Positions 25,682 through 35,819 of a DNA stretch of 64,000 nt are shown here, piece by piece. The notes beneath the pieces are model-generated. The model ran no database searches, was not told the origin of the DNA, and saw nothing but the letters and a program-made list of their open reading frames with translations. Each line of letters starts with the position of its first letter. Position 1 is the first letter of the stretch. Location: assembly GCF_015353075.1 (NCBI RefSeq), contig NZ_CP064189.1, forward strand, positions 1-64,000, read 5' to 3'. This DNA is from Rhizobium sp. 007. Lineage in GTDB: Bacteria > Pseudomonadota > Alphaproteobacteria > Rhizobiales > Rhizobiaceae. The translations under genes were made by a program, and so were the position numbers.

Positions 25682-26382
25682 TCAATCCGGGTCATATCCT
25701 GAAGCTCTGAAGTAGTTGGCGCATTCTCCAGGAGTGAACCGGGGTAGCAAGGCGCCGACTGCGGCCCATAGGGCATCAATCTTTCGCTCCGCTCTTGCCC
25801 GCAGCATGGCTTTCAATTTCGAGAATGCGTTTTCGATGGGATTAAAGTCGGGACTGTAGGGTGGCAGGAACATGAGTTTGGCGCCGGCGCGCTCGATGGC
25901 TTCGCGCACCCCCGCTGCCTTGTGGGCGGGCAAGTTGTCCATAACGACGACGTGGCCGGTCTGAAGCGTCGGCGAGAGCACTTGCTCGACGTAGGCCAGG
26001 AAGACATTGCCGTTCATCGCTCCATCGTAGACGAAGGGTGCGGTCATGCCTGTGAGGCGGAGCGCGCCGGTGAATGTCGTTGTTTTCCAATGGCCGTGCG
26101 GCACGCCGGCTCGGCAACGCTCGCCTCGAATTGCGCGCCCGCGAAGGCGTGCCATTTTGGTCGACAGGCCGGTCTCATCTATAAAGATCAGCCTCTCGGG
26201 ATCGAGATCGAGCTGGCCATCGAACCCGGCGCGTCGCCGCTTCAGGATATCCGGCCGATCTTGCTCCAATGCATGTGCGGACTTTTTTTAAACGTCCAGC
26301 CACGGCGTCGTAGCCAAGCACCGAGCGCGTTCCGGCTGATGCGCAGCTGCCGCTCAACGAACAGACGCTCGACCATTTCATC
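25682..26382 (-). pseudogene. IS630 (A) transposase, C-terminal part
   Basis: Continues from the N-terminal piece at 35569-35819 with VERLFVERQLRISRNALGAW, then TFKKS. At the seven-A run (26283-26289 on the plus strand as T) the frame changes to AHALEQDRPDIL; such A-run slippage is a known programmed frameshift in IS630 elements and need not be a mutation. The DDE core follows: LIFIDETGLS, VVVMDNLPAHKAAGVREAI and PYSPDFNPIENAFSKLK. Broken only by the IS66 insertion. Confidence 0.85.
26375..26382. repeat. Target-site duplication of the IS66 element, left copy
   Basis: ATTTCATC, repeated exactly at 35569-35576. Eight bases is the IS66-family duplication length. Confidence 0.88.
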
Positions 26383-26463
26383 GTGAGCGCGACGAACGCC
26401 CCACCTTTCCTTTGCTGATAGAGGCCGCGAGATATGCTCCTTCATCGACAGGAGCAGAACGGA

Positions 26464-26915
26464 ATGGTTGGAGATCGCGCTGATGCCATGCTTGAAGCCA
26501 TGGATGAAGCCAGGCATGAAGGAGTCTACCGGCGGATCGAGGTGATCACCGGTCGGCGCCAGCGGCGGAATTGGACTGACGAGGAGAAGGCGCGGATTCT
26601 GGCGGAGAGTGCAGAACCCGACGCGAACATCTCGGCTGTTGCCCGGCGCTGGGGCGTCAATCGAGGTTTGCTGAACGTCTGGCGTCGGGAAGCCGGGCTT
26701 ACCTCTCGGCGCTCTGCCAATGCCTGCGCGCACCAGGCGGTGTTCGTGCCGGTGACGGTGGTTGGAGATCGAACGCCTCAAGAGGGCTCGCCGTCGGATG
26801 TCGCCCACGTGCCGAAATTGAGATCGAGATTGCCGGGGCGCGCCTGACCGTGATCGGCTCGGTGGCGCCCGAGTTGGCGCAAGCGGTAGTAGCGGCGTTG
26901 CGAGGTCGCCGGTGA
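26464..26915 (+). pseudogene. IS66 tnpA (orf1), frameshifted
   Basis: ATG 26464 follows CAGGAGC. VYRRIEVITGRRQRRNWTDE then EEKARILAE and ISAVARRWGVNRGLLNVWRR form the helix-turn-helix of IS66 TnpA. Near 26800 the frame shifts; the other frame reads EIEIAGARLTVIGSVAPELA and ends at 26915, overlapping tnpB by GTGA. Confidence 0.8.
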
Positions 26916-27268
26916 TTGGACTTTCTCCGAATGGCGTGAAGATCATGGTGGCGACGCAGCCGGTCGACTTCCGGCGCGGCATGAATGGCCTAGTGGCATT
27001 GGTGGCGTCAGCGCTTGCGGCTGATCCGTATTGTGGCGACGTGTTCGTGTTCCGCGCCAAGCGTTGCGATCGCCTGCGCTGCATTTACTGGGACGGGTCA
27101 GGCATGATCCTGGCGACGAAATGGCTGGAGCAGGGCAAGTTCGTTTGGCCACCGATCCGCGATGGCGCGATGTAGATGAGTGACCAAGAGTTCTCACTTT
27201 TGCTGGCCGGCATTGACTGGACACGGGTCAAGCGAAACGCAGTGAAGAGGCCGACGAAAGCGGGCTGA
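26912..27268 (+). pseudogene. IS66 tnpB (orf2) with an in-frame stop
   Basis: GTG 26912. The family pattern is clear: VKIMVATQPVDFRRGMNGLV and LRCIYWDGSGMILATKWLEQ. A TAG at 27173-27175 interrupts the frame; beyond it the same frame continues MSDQEFSLLLAGIDW to the natural-looking end at 27268. A single-base nonsense change is the simplest explanation. Confidence 0.82.
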
Positions 27269-28652
27269 TCCCATTGTATTTGCTTGAAGATTCCCCCTTG
27301 TGTGGTAGGGTCTCTCATGCCGCTTCGACCCGACCCCTTGCCTCAGGATGCCGCGCAATTGACCCGGATCGTTCTCTCGCTCGATGCAGAGAATGCCGAC
27401 CTCAAGGCGCGTGTTGCCTTCCTCGAGGGCCAGCTCTTTGGGCCGAAGTCGGAGAAGATGACGACGATCGACCCGACGCAGGCGACGCTCGACCTTGGTG
27501 ATCTCAGCGACATCCCCGTGGCTGCCAATGACGATGTTGCGCCAGTGGCCGACCAGACAACGCAGGCACGACGATCACCGTCCCGCAATATCGGGCGTTT
27601 GCCCTGGCACCTTCCGCGTTATGATGAGCTCATCGAGCCGGAGAGCAAGATTTGCCCCTGCTGCTCGTTCGAGCTTCATTGCATCGGCACGGATGTCAGC
27701 GAGGCACTCGCCTGCGGTTGTCCGGGTAAAGCGGACGATCCGGCCGCGTTACGCATGCCGGGCCTGCGAGAGCGTCATTGTGCAAGCGCCAGCACCGGCC
27801 CGCGTGATGGACGGCGGTATGGTGACCACGGCATTTGCCGCTCATGTCGCCGTTTCGAAGTTTGCTTGGCATTTGCCGATCCATCGTCAGGCGCAGATGC
27901 TTGCCTCCTGCGGCGTCATCATCGATCGGGGCACGCTCGGCGCCTGGGTGACGCGGGTCGCCTGGTGGCTTGAGCTTCTCTACGACGCGCTGCTTGCCTT
28001 CATCCGCTCGCAGCCGAGGGTGTTCTGTGATGAGACGCCGCTTCCGCGGCTTGATCCGGGGCGCAAACGAACCAAGCTCTGCCAACTCTGGGCGCAAGCG
28101 ATCGACGACCGACCCTGGAATGGTCCGGCGCCGCCGGCGGTCGCCTATATCTTTGCCGAAAGCCGTAGTGCTCGCGAGATCGAGGGGCAATTGTCGTCGT
28201 TTGCCGGCGTTCTTCAGGTCGACGGGTATCGTGCCTATAAAACCTTGGCCAAGCGCCGGGGGCGAAGCAATGCAGCACCGCTGCGGCTGGCTTTCTGCCT
28301 TGCCCACGCGCGGCGCAAGTTCGTCGAGGTCGTCAAGCTGACTGGGTCCTCCGAGGCTATGTCGATCCTTGCCAGGATTGCCGAGATCTATCGCATCGAA
28401 GCGAAACTGCGCGGCGAAAGTGCCGATACCCGGCCGGCTGGTGGCGCGGCGTCGCGAGACCGCTCCCATCATGAAGGCACTCAAGGCCCAACTCGCCGAA
28501 CTGAGCGAGGACGTGTCGTCGAAATCGGCGCTTGGCAAGGCCGTCACCTACGCGCTTAACCACTGGGGCGGGCTGACAGCCATCCTGGACGATGGCCGGA
28601 TCGAAGTGGACTCCAATGTTGTCGAGCGTTCGATGAAATCGGTGGCCTTGAC

Positions 28653-28687
28653 GAGGAATTATGTGAAGAGCCGGATTATGCGAAGTT
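28653..28687 (+). repeat. RIT terminal inverted repeat, left
   Basis: 35 bases containing GTGAAGAGCCGGATTATGCG, identical in reverse complement to 33222-33256. Confidence 0.9.
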
Positions 28688-29914
28688 CCATTGCGCCAAC
28701 CCTGGATGCGAGCGGGCGATAAGCAATATCCATGAAGCCGTACGACTATAGCTTTACATAATCCTGATCTCCTCTGTGCGCTAACCACACAGGAGATTAT
28801 TATGAATCATATCAACTTACAGCCCGCACCCCGCCAGTGGCTCGAAAGCAGTCCGCTAGCGCCGTTTTCCGATCGATACCTGGAGCACCTGAGCCGCGGC
28901 CGCTATGCGCCAAGCACTGCGCGCGTTTATCTGTGTTGCGTCGCTCATTTCGCTAGTTGGATTTCGGCCGAACGACTTGGGTTCGACTCCATAAACGAGG
29001 CCGCGCGGGCTCGGTTTATCCGCGAACACCTTCCCGCCTGCGACTGTCCCTATCCGGCCCGTCGCTTGCCGCACGAGCTCAGAGCGGCCATCACTCATTT
29101 GCTTATAATGCTGCGCGCGGAAGGCGCCATCCCCCAGGCCGGCAGCGTTTTCGGGGCCGTGCATGGCAAGGAGATGGCTGCGTTTCAGGCCTATATGCGG
29201 GATGCGGGCGGGCTAGCGTCTAACACGCAGCGGCAACGCGCGCGCATCGTTTGTCGCTTTCTAGACGAGCATTTCGGGAACCGGAAGATCGTTGTCGCCG
29301 ACCTTGACCCTATATCGGTGAGGCGTTTCGTTCTTGGCGACGACCGAGGTTGGAGCGCCGGCACAATTCGCGTCGTTGGTGGAGCGATTGGCTGCTAATT
29401 GCGATTTCGACAGATGATGGGCGACGACACTAGCCGTCTGCTCGCCGCCATTCCCCGCGCCGCCCACTGGCGACTAGCTGGATTGCCCGATGTGCTGTCC
29501 AGCGCTCAGATCGACATGCTGCTGGCATCGTTCGATCAGGACTTTCCTTCATGCAGGCGCGCCTACGCTATGGTGCGATGTCTGACCGACCTCGGATTGC
29601 GTTGCAGCGAAGTGGTCCAACTACACCTCGACAACATCGATTGGCGGCAGGGTACCATTTGCATTGATCGAACAAAGGGCCGCCAGTTCGATGTTCTTCC
29701 ACTGCCAGCCGACACAGGCCGCGCGATCGCCGCCTATTTGCAGCACGAGCGTCCCGTGACCGCAAACCGCGCAGTGTTCGTCCGTCACGTTGCACCTTTC
29801 GATCTTCCCATCCAAAAGGGCGTCGTAGTGCGCGCTGTAGTCGATGCCTATCGGCGCTGCGGCTGGTCCCACACCAACGTTCACATGCTCCGCCACAGCA
29901 TCGCTAGCCGAATG

Positions 29915-31015
29915 CTAGTCACCCGAATCTGAAGTTCGGCTCATTGTTTTTTGGCAGAATCGCTTGACCGAGGCGAGGATTTGGTCGGCGGATTTCACCC
30001 ATCTGTATGGCTTGGGATTCTCGTTGTGCGTTGTAATGAACGCGTCGATGTCGGCTTCCAGTTCTGCGGTGGAACGATGGACGCCGCGTTGCAACTGCTT
30101 GCGCGTCAGCTCTGCAAACCAACGCTCGACCTGATTGATCCAAGAGGCCGAAGTTGGTGTGAAGTGAACATGCCAGTGCGGGCGGCGTGCGAGCCAGGCC
30201 TTGATCCTCGGCGTCTTGTGGGTCGCATAGTTGTCCATCACCAGATGCACGTCCGGCCCCTTGGGCATCTCCGCGTCAATCCGCTTCAAGAAGTCGAGGA
30301 ATTCGGTCGCCCGGTGACGTTTGTAGCACTGGCCGATCACCGCGCCGGTCGCAACGTCGAGCGCGGCGAACAGGGATGTCGTGCCATTGCGGACATAGGT
30401 ATGGGTGTGCCGTTCGGCGATACCCGGCGCCATGGGCAGAACGGGCTGCTCGCGATCCAGTGCCTGGATTTGCGATTTCTCATCCACGCATAGCACGACT
30501 GCCCGGTCCGGCGGCGCCATGTAAAGGCCGACTATGTCCTGCACCTTATCGACGAACAGCGGATCGGAAGATAGCTTGAATGTCTCCGAACGGTGCGGCT
30601 GCAAACCAAATGCGGTCCATATCCGACGGATGGTGGTGTGCGACAGCCCGCTGTCGGCTGCCATCGAGCGGATAGACCAGTGCGTGGCATCCTTCGGAGT
30701 GGTGTTCAACGTACGTTCGATGACCTCAGCTACCTGCGCGTCAGAGACGGTTCGTGGCCGACCGGCACGATATTCGTCAGTCAGCCCGTCAATGCCATCC
30801 TGCACGAACCGGCGGCGCCACTTGCCAACCGTGTGCTCGTGGACGCCGAGGCGTTCGGCAACATCTTTGCTCTGCAGGCCCTGCGCGCACAGCAAAACCA
30901 TCCGGCATCGATCCGATAACGAGCGCGGCGCTTTATGCCGGCGCACCTGAGATTCAAGAAAATTCCTATCCTCGTCGCTCAGAACGACGAGGTCTGCTTG
31001 CCTGCCGACCATCAA
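29915..31015 (-). CDS. IS630-family transposase (copy 1)
   Basis: 366 residues, intact. Two N-terminal helix-turn-helix regions ([20 protein letters not shown] and [15 protein letters not shown]) precede a DDE domain: [22 protein letters not shown] and [12 protein letters not shown]. It cuts and pastes the element at TA dinucleotides. Copy 2 encodes almost the same protein, differing only in the C-terminal 35 residues (for example [12 protein letters not shown] here, [12 protein letters not shown] there). Confidence 0.93.
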   Translation of the reverse strand: MMVGRQADLVVLSDEDRNFLESQVRRHKAPRSLSDRCRMVLLCAQGLQSKDVAERLGVHEHTVGKWRRRFVQDGIDGLTDEYRAGRPRTVSDAQVAEVIERTLNTTPKDATHWSIRSMAADSGLSHTTIRRIWTAFGLQPHRSETFKLSSDPLFVDKVQDIVGLYMAPPDRAVVLCVDEKSQIQALDREQPVLPMAPGIAERHTHTYVRNGTTSLFAALDVATGAVIGQCYKRHRATEFLDFLKRIDAEMPKGPDVHLVMDNYATHKTPRIKAWLARRPHWHVHFTPTSASWINQVERWFAELTRKQLQRGVHRSTAELEADIDAFITTHNENPKPYRWVKSADQILASVKRFCQKTMSRTSDSGD

Positions 31016-31077
31016 TCAAACTCCTGCTGTTGCAGCAGAAGCATAATAAAATGATGCCTACTTCAGTTCCAGGTGAC
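29918..31077. mobile_element. IS630-family element (B), copy 1, 1160 bp
   Basis: Ends GTCACC and GGTGAC are flanked by TA on both sides (29916-29917, 31078-31079); removing the element restores ATGCTAGCGGCTGG, in frame with the recombinase. It carries one intact minus-strand transposase. A second 1160-bp copy lies at 59105-60264. Confidence 0.92.
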
Positions 31078-31210
31078 TAGCGGCTGGCGTACCTATGAAG
31101 CAGATCGCCGATATCCTGCGCCATCGCAGCCTCGATACCTCCATGATTTACACGAAGGTCGATCTTCAGAGGCTCGCGGCAGTCGCCATGCCGTGGCCGG
31201 GGAGCGTAGC

Positions 31211-32167
31211 ATGACCAGGTCGCTCACGATGCAGGAGCGGGTCGACACCTATCTCGCCGAGCGACGCTGCCTTGGGTTTGAACTCAGTGCTCCTGGCGCA
31301 CAGCTCCGCTCATTTGCCCGCTTCGCCCATCTCTCGGGCCATGTCGGCCCGCTCACAACAGAGATCGTGCTCGCCTGGGTTAAAGGGGAAGCACGGAACG
31401 CGACGCCGGCTTCCTGGGCGCGCCGGCTGAACGTGCTGCGACCCTTTGCCAGGCATGAGATGCGCCTCGATCCGGCGACCAAGTTCCCCCAGACTGCCAT
31501 ATTTGGCAGGGCCGATCAGCGCCTGACGCCGCATATCTATACCGGTGATGAGATTACCGCGCTGCTGGATGCGGCGCGGAGGTTGCAGCCGTCAGGCTCC
31601 ATACGACCGATAACCTATGAGACAGTGCTGGGGCTGATCGCGGCCACGGGATTGCGAGTTTCCGAGGCACTCAAGCTCCGATGTGGCGACGTCAACATTA
31701 CCGGTCGATGTCTGACCGTACGCATGACGAAGTTCACCAAGTCGCGGCACGTGCCGTTCCATGCCAGCGTCGCCGCCGCACTCGATCGCTACCTTGCTGT
31801 CCGCGTCCGCTATGCTCCGTCTGCGCCCGATGCTCCCTTCTTTGTCGGCGCCTCGGGGCGAACTCCATCCAAGCGGCAAGTCCATTGGACGTTCCAGCAG
31901 TTGCGCCGCGACGTCGGCATCGTTGCTCGCGGCGCCTACGACGAGGTTCGCATTCATGATCTCCGGCACACGTTCATCTGTCGGCGTGTGCAGCGATGGC
32001 AGGTCGAAGGCGCCGATATCGACAACGCCATCGCCGCGCTAGCGACCTATGTCGGTCATGCCAAGGTCTCCGATACCTATTGGTACCTTACCGGCATTCC
32101 CGACCTGATGGCCGTAGCCTGCAGTCGCTTCGAAGCACTCGCAGTGGAGGACTGCTGTCATGGGTGA
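31211..32167 (+). CDS. RIT recombinase 2 (ritB-like tyrosine recombinase)
   Basis: 318 residues from ATG 31211, overlapping ritA by 4 bases. N-terminal core-binding domain about 1-110. Catalytic residues of tyrosine recombinases are visible: first Arg in AATGLRVSEALKLR, H-X-X-R in IHDLRHTF, His in YVGHAKVSDT and the Tyr in TYWYLTG. Acts with RitA and RitC in moving the element. The frame is intact. Confidence 0.9.
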   Translation: MTRSLTMQERVDTYLAERRCLGFELSAPGAQLRSFARFAHLSGHVGPLTTEIVLAWVKGEARNATPASWARRLNVLRPFARHEMRLDPATKFPQTAIFGRADQRLTPHIYTGDEITALLDAARRLQPSGSIRPITYETVLGLIAATGLRVSEALKLRCGDVNITGRCLTVRMTKFTKSRHVPFHASVAAALDRYLAVRVRYAPSAPDAPFFVGASGRTPSKRQVHWTFQQLRRDVGIVARGAYDEVRIHDLRHTFICRRVQRWQVEGADIDNAIAALATYVGHAKVSDTYWYLTGIPDLMAVACSRFEALAVEDCCHG

Positions 32168-33167
32168 CCGATCAGCACCATCATTTGCCGCGCTGGTTCA
32201 GCGCTTCTTTGTCGTGCATCTGGGGCAGCATCGGGCCGTCAGTCCGCAGACTATCGCTGCCTATCGCGATACGTTCCGGTTGCTCCTGGCATTCGCAGAG
32301 ACTTCAATCGGGAAGACGCCAAGTGCAGTCACACTCACCGACCTAAACGCACAACTGTTGCTCGATTTCCTCGATCATCTGGAGAAAGCTCGTGGCAACA
32401 GCGCTCGGAGCCGGAATGCGCGGCTTGCCGCGCTGCGAACATTCCTCAAATACGCAGGGCATCATGATCTTGAGGCTCTCGGGACCATAGAGCAGGCACT
32501 CGCCATTCCGATGAAGAGGACAGATCGTCCTCTCATCGGGTTCCTGACACGGTCGGAGATCCAGGCCATTCTAAACGCCCCTGATGATACGACATGGGCC
32601 GGGCAGCGCGACCGAGTGCTGTTCAGTCTCATGTACAACACCGGCGCACGCGTCTCCGAGATCATCGGCGTGCGTTGCTGCGATGTCGTTCTTGATGGCC
32701 AAGCCGCCGTGCATCTGCATGGCAAGGGGCGTAAGGAACGATGCGTTCCGTTATGGCGCCCGACGGCGGCTCTTGTTCGGCGATGGCAGCGACTAGCCGG
32801 GGCGAATGCGCTGGATGGCTTCTTGCTACCCAATCGCGCAGGCGGCAAGATGACCCGCGCGAACGTCACGCAACGGCTCGATCTCGCTGTCGATGCAGCA
32901 ACTCGACATCTCCCCTCCCTCGCGGGCCGCTCCATATCACCTCATGTGATCAGGCACTCGACAGCAATGCATCTGCTTCAGTCCGGTGTCGATATCACCG
33001 TCATCGCGCTTTGGTTGGGGCATGAAGATACCGCGACCACGCACATGTACGTGGAGGCCGATCTTTCCATGAAGGAGCTGGCACTTGCGAAGTTGCAGCC
33101 TCAGGAGGCTAAGATTGGGCGCTACAGACCGCCCGACCAATTGATCCGCTTCCTCGAAGCCCTCTGA
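32160..33167 (+). CDS. RIT recombinase 3 (ritC-like tyrosine recombinase)
   Basis: 335 residues, overlapping ritB by 8 bases. SAM-like N-terminal domain (SPQTIAAYRDTFRLLLAF) then catalytic domain: Arg in YNTGARVSEIIGVR, HGKGRKERCVPLW, HVIRHSTAMHLLQSG, WLGHEDTATTHMYVEADL with the C-terminal Tyr. The frame is intact. The downstream end of the RIT element lies 55 bases after the stop. Confidence 0.92.
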   Translation: MGDRSAPSFAALVQRFFVVHLGQHRAVSPQTIAAYRDTFRLLLAFAETSIGKTPSAVTLTDLNAQLLLDFLDHLEKARGNSARSRNARLAALRTFLKYAGHHDLEALGTIEQALAIPMKRTDRPLIGFLTRSEIQAILNAPDDTTWAGQRDRVLFSLMYNTGARVSEIIGVRCCDVVLDGQAAVHLHGKGRKERCVPLWRPTAALVRRWQRLAGANALDGFLLPNRAGGKMTRANVTQRLDLAVDAATRHLPSLAGRSISPHVIRHSTAMHLLQSGVDITVIALWLGHEDTATTHMYVEADLSMKELALAKLQPQEAKIGRYRPPDQLIRFLEAL

Positions 33168-33221
33168 TTATGTCAAGCTCTCTGAGGCGGAAACGGCCGT
33201 GACCGGGCATCCGCCTCAACC

Positions 33222-33256
33222 AACTTCGCATAATCCGGCTCTTCACATAATTCCTC
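33222..33256 (-). repeat. RIT terminal inverted repeat, right
   Basis: Exact reverse complement of 28653-28687. Confidence 0.9.
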
Positions 33257-33920
33257 TTATGCAAATCTATGCATAATCGGAAGAATTCGTTGTTCGTGGG
33301 CAGTGCCCGCGGTGGCGAGACCTTCGCGGTCCTTTCGTCGCTCGTCAACACGGCCAAACTGAATGGCGTGGATCCCGAGGCCTGGCTTGCCGATGTGCTC
33401 GAGCGCATCGTCTCGGGTAAGGTGGCCGCGAACCGGATGGACACACTCTTTCCCTGGGTCTGGAAGGCTGAGCGCGCGGGAGTGGAGAAGAACAGGCAGA
33501 TTGCAGCATGACGGATCACAGCCAAGATACACAGCCCGACCGAAGCTGGATGATGAGGCGTTCGAAGCCTTTCTGAGGAAACGCCGTCCGGTGCCTCCGG
33601 TATGGACCATGAGCGGGCTGGATGGCTATCTGACCGCCCTCATCATCGGGCCGAAGTTCATTGACCCGCGCCAGTGGATCCCGCTGCTCACCGGCCCAGA
33701 TGCCTTGAACGCGCCGATGGAAACCACCGAACACCAGGCCGTGCAGACCATCGTTGCGGAGTATAACCGGATATCGGCGAGCCTCGCCGAAACACCGGAG
33801 GGCCACCGGCCCAGGTTCAGCAAAGTCGATGCTCAAACCTATGACAGTATGGATTGGAGCATCAGTTTCCTGATAGGCACCGACTTCGCGGCGAAGCAGT
33901 GGCGCCCCCGTCATTCGCGG

Positions 33921-33928
33921 TCATGCCG
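33921..33928. repeat. Target-site duplication of IS256, left copy
   Basis: TCATGCCG, repeated at 35356-35363; 8 bases fits the IS256 family. Confidence 0.88.
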
Positions 33929-35355
33929 GATCGTGTCCCGTGAAGTGGTGTAGGTGGCGGCTTTGGTCACCGCGTTCTCCGGCATGGGCCGGGATGATCA
34001 GCGTGCCACGGCCGGCAGGCTGATGAGCGGATCATCGCTCATCTGGCTGATGGTTTCCAGTGTCATATATCGGGCGCGCTGCACCGCCCATTCATCGTTC
34101 TGCTCGAGCAGGAGCGCGCCGACGAGGCGAATGATGGCGTCGTCGTTTGGGAAGATGCCGACGACCTCGGTCCTGCGCTTGATTTCGCCGTTGAGGCGCT
34201 CGATCGGATTGGTGCTGTGCAGCTTGGCGCGATGCTCCTTCGGAAAGGTCATGTAGGCGAGAACGTCTTCTTCGGCATCATCCATGATGGCGGCGAGCTT
34301 GGGGACCTTCGGCCGGATCTGGTCGGCGACGGCGCGCCATTGGGCGCTCGCGGCTTCCGGCGTCTCCTGGGCGAAGGCGGTGGCGATGAAGGCGGAGACG
34401 ACACGCCGGCCGCTCTTGCCGGCGTGGGCGAGAACGTTGCGCATGAAGTGGACCCGGCAGCGCTGCCAGGTCGCGTTGAGCACCTTGGTGACGGCGGCCT
34501 TCAGGCCTTCGTGGGCGTCGGAGACGACCAGCTTGACGCCTCTGAGGCCACGGCGGGTCAGCTTGCGTAGGAACTCGGTCCAGATCGGCTCGGCCTCGGA
34601 GGTGCCGACCTCCATGCCCAGCACCTCGCGGCGACCGTCGCTGTTGACGCCGACGGCGATGATGACGGCGACGGAGACGATGCGGCCGCCGCGGCGGACC
34701 TTCAGGTAGGTGGCATCGATCCACAGATACGGCCAGTCGCCCTCGATCGGCCGCTCGAGGAAGGCCTTGACCTTGCCGTCGATCTCCTCGCACAGCCGGC
34801 TGACCTGGCTCTTCGAAATACCGCTCATGCCCATCGCTTTAATCAGGTCGTCGACCGAGCGGGTCGAGATGCCCTGCACGTAGGCCTCCTGAATGACCGC
34901 GGTCAGCGCCTTCTCGGCCATGCGCCGCGGCTCCAGGAAGCCCGGAAAGTAGGAGCCCTTCCTGAGCTTCGGAATGCGCAGCTCGACCGTGCCGGCCCGC
35001 GTCTCCCAGTCCCGCTCGCGGTAGCCGTTGCGCTGGGCCGTCCGCAGCGGGTTCTTCTCGCCATAGCCGGCACCGGTGGCAGCGCCCACCTCCAGCTCCA
35101 TCAGCCGCTCGGCGGCAAAGCCGATCATCTCGCGCAAAAGATCGGCGTCGGGGGACTTCTCCACGAGCGCACGCAGGTTCATCATGTCGTCGGTCATCGG
35201 TGGTTCCTTCGAATCAGGTTGGTGTCAGCAACCCGACCCTTACCGGAGAACATCGATGACCACCGCTCCGCCGCCCGCTCACTACGGCGCTGTTGAGGGC
35301 GCGCTCGCGAGCGGCTTCGCTACCGCCGAGCTACACCACCTGGGGGGACACGACC
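33929..35355. mobile_element. IS256-family element, apparently intact
   Basis: 1427 bp bounded by imperfect inverted repeats (GATCGTGTCCC at 33929; reverse complement of the right end GGTCGTGTCCC) that continue with GTGGTGTAG on both sides. An exact 8-bp target duplication flanks it and one complete transposase lies inside. Probably the most recent or among the most recent insertions in the nest. Confidence 0.9.
33998..35197 (-). CDS. IS256-family transposase
   Basis: 399 residues, full length. Family landmarks: [20 protein letters not shown] near residue 57, [31 protein letters not shown], first catalytic Asp in [11 protein letters not shown], second in [25 protein letters not shown], and the catalytic Glu in [15 protein letters not shown]. 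Intact and possibly active. Confidence 0.95.
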   Translation of the reverse strand: MTDDMMNLRALVEKSPDADLLREMIGFAAERLMELEVGAATGAGYGEKNPLRTAQRNGYRERDWETRAGTVELRIPKLRKGSYFPGFLEPRRMAEKALTAVIQEAYVQGISTRSVDDLIKAMGMSGISKSQVSRLCEEIDGKVKAFLERPIEGDWPYLWIDATYLKVRRGGRIVSVAVIIAVGVNSDGRREVLGMEVGTSEAEPIWTEFLRKLTRRGLRGVKLVVSDAHEGLKAAVTKVLNATWQRCRVHFMRNVLAHAGKSGRRVVSAFIATAFAQETPEAASAQWRAVADQIRPKVPKLAAIMDDAEEDVLAYMTFPKEHRAKLHSTNPIERLNGEIKRRTEVVGIFPNDDAIIRLVGALLLEQNDEWAVQRARYMTLETISQMSDDPLISLPAVAR

Positions 35356-35363
35356 TCATGCCG
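35356..35363. repeat. Target-site duplication of IS256, right copy
   Basis: TCATGCCG, matching 33921-33928. Confidence 0.88.
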
Positions 35364-35568
35364 TGACCGGCGATATCATTGCGCCGATCCGCCAACTCAG
35401 CGAGGCCACCGGGCCGGCCACCCAGTCGGATGCCGCCGCGGTCGCTGAAGCACTCGTCAAGATCCGGAGCTACTTCATGCCGCGGCGCGCAAAGCAGAAG
35501 TTTTAAACGACCGCGTTACAAAGCCCGGTTGTCAACATCTGTGACCGTGGGATGTTCGTCGCGCTCAC

Positions 35569-35576
35569 ATTTCATC
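35569..35576. repeat. Target-site duplication of the IS66 element, right copy
   Basis: ATTTCATC, matching 26375-26382. Confidence 0.88.
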
Positions 35577-35819
35577 GAGCGTCACGTCCTTGCGATCATC
35601 GATCATTTCGATGACGAACGCCTCGTGTGCATCCAAGCTCGAGGATCTGCGCCAACCTTGTGGCCGTGCCGTCTGCTCGCCATTTCTGGCTCTCGCAATC
35701 CAGCGGATTGCTGTCGAAACTCCAATCCCAAACCGGGCGGCAGCCTGACGCCCGGAAACGCCTTTTGCCGACGCTTTCAACACCCGCAATCGAAGATCAT
35801 CACTCAGTGCTCGTGCCAT
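35569..35819 (-). pseudogene. IS630 (A) transposase, N-terminal part
   Basis: From MARALSDDLRLRVLKASAKG, a helix-turn-helix (GRQAAARFGIGVSTAIRWI) ends at DVTLDEM, where the IS66 target duplication lies. The codon after ATG continues in register at 26374 (GTCGAGCGT). Together with the C-terminal part this gives a complete transposase. Confidence 0.85.

Larger units (their letters stand above)
28802..31214 (+). pseudogene. RIT recombinase 1 (ritA-like), nonsense mutation plus IS630 insertion
   Basis: ATG 28802 follows CACAGGAGATTATT. The N-terminal SAM-like core-binding part runs to VVGGAIGC, where TAA (29396-29398) interrupts the frame; the same frame continues LRFRQMMGDDTSRLL, so a Tyr codon probably became TAA. 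The catalytic domain follows ([31 protein letters not shown]) until the IS630 at 29918-31077. Past it the protein resumes AAGVPMKQIADILRHRSLDT and MIYTKVD, giving the C-terminal Tyr. The stop overlaps ritB by ATGA. Confidence 0.82.
28659..33278. mobile_element. RIT element (recombinase-in-trio) inserted in tnpC
   Basis: Three overlapping tyrosine-recombinase genes on one strand, bounded by a perfect 35-base inverted repeat (28653-28687 and 33222-33256), match RIT elements. Boundaries come from the tnpC reading: the left side stops at ..ACGAGGAA and the right side resumes with GGAAGAATTCG, so GGAA (28655-28658, 33279-33282) may be a short target duplication. The right end has about 22 extra bases outside the repeat, with small palindromic arms TTATGCA/TGCATAA. 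ritA is inactivated, ritB and ritC are intact. Confidence 0.85.
27317..33511 (+). pseudogene. IS66 tnpC transposase, frameshifted and interrupted by a RIT element
   Basis: Begins at ATG 27317. Pieces: leucine-zipper-like start (LDAENADLKARVAFLEGQLF), zinc-ribbon (ICPCCSFEL), then shifted near 27705 to RPRYACRACE and the DDE core (VFCDETPLPRLDPGRK, VLQVDGYRAYKTL, RLAFCLAHARRKFVE), shifted again near 28418, then AVTYALNHWGGL and EVDSNVVERSMKSVALTR. At 28658 the RIT element begins; the gene resumes at about 33279 with RKNSLFVGSARGGE and ends at 33511. Confidence 0.85.
33508..35506 (+). pseudogene. UPF0149-like passenger gene of the IS66, frameshifted and split by IS256
   Basis: ATG 33508 overlaps the tnpC stop (ATGA). 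After MTDHSQDTQPD a one-base shift near 33540 leads to LDDEAFEAFLRKRRPVPPVW, MSGLDGYLTALIIGPKFIDP and TYDSMDWSISFLIG, the UPF0149/YecA pattern. The IS256 interrupts at 33921-33928. On its far side the frame reads VTGDIIAPIRQLSEATG, VAEALVKIRSYFMPRRAKQK and stops at 35506. A further shift near 33900 is needed to join both. Role in the IS is unknown. Confidence 0.7.
26383..35568. mobile_element. IS66-family element carrying nested RIT and IS256 insertions
   Basis: Terminal inverted repeats GTGAGCGCGACGAAC.. (26383-26404) and its reverse complement (35547-35568) differ at two of 22 bases. The element is 9186 bp because a 4.6-kb RIT element and a 1.4-kb IS256 lie inside; the core is about 3.1 kb, with tnpA, tnpB, tnpC and a UPF0149-like passenger on the plus strand. 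All four genes are now damaged. Confidence 0.88.

Noticed and set aside
26283..26289. Frame change at a seven-base A-run in IS630(A), first read as a disabling mutation
   Set aside because: IS630-family elements are known to use slippage at such runs to fuse two frames, so this need not be damage; only the IS66 insertion clearly disables the gene.
34278..34793. 171-codon Arg-rich frame on the minus strand
   Set aside because: Overlaps the intact IS256 transposase in another frame and is made of low-complexity R/G/P sequence.
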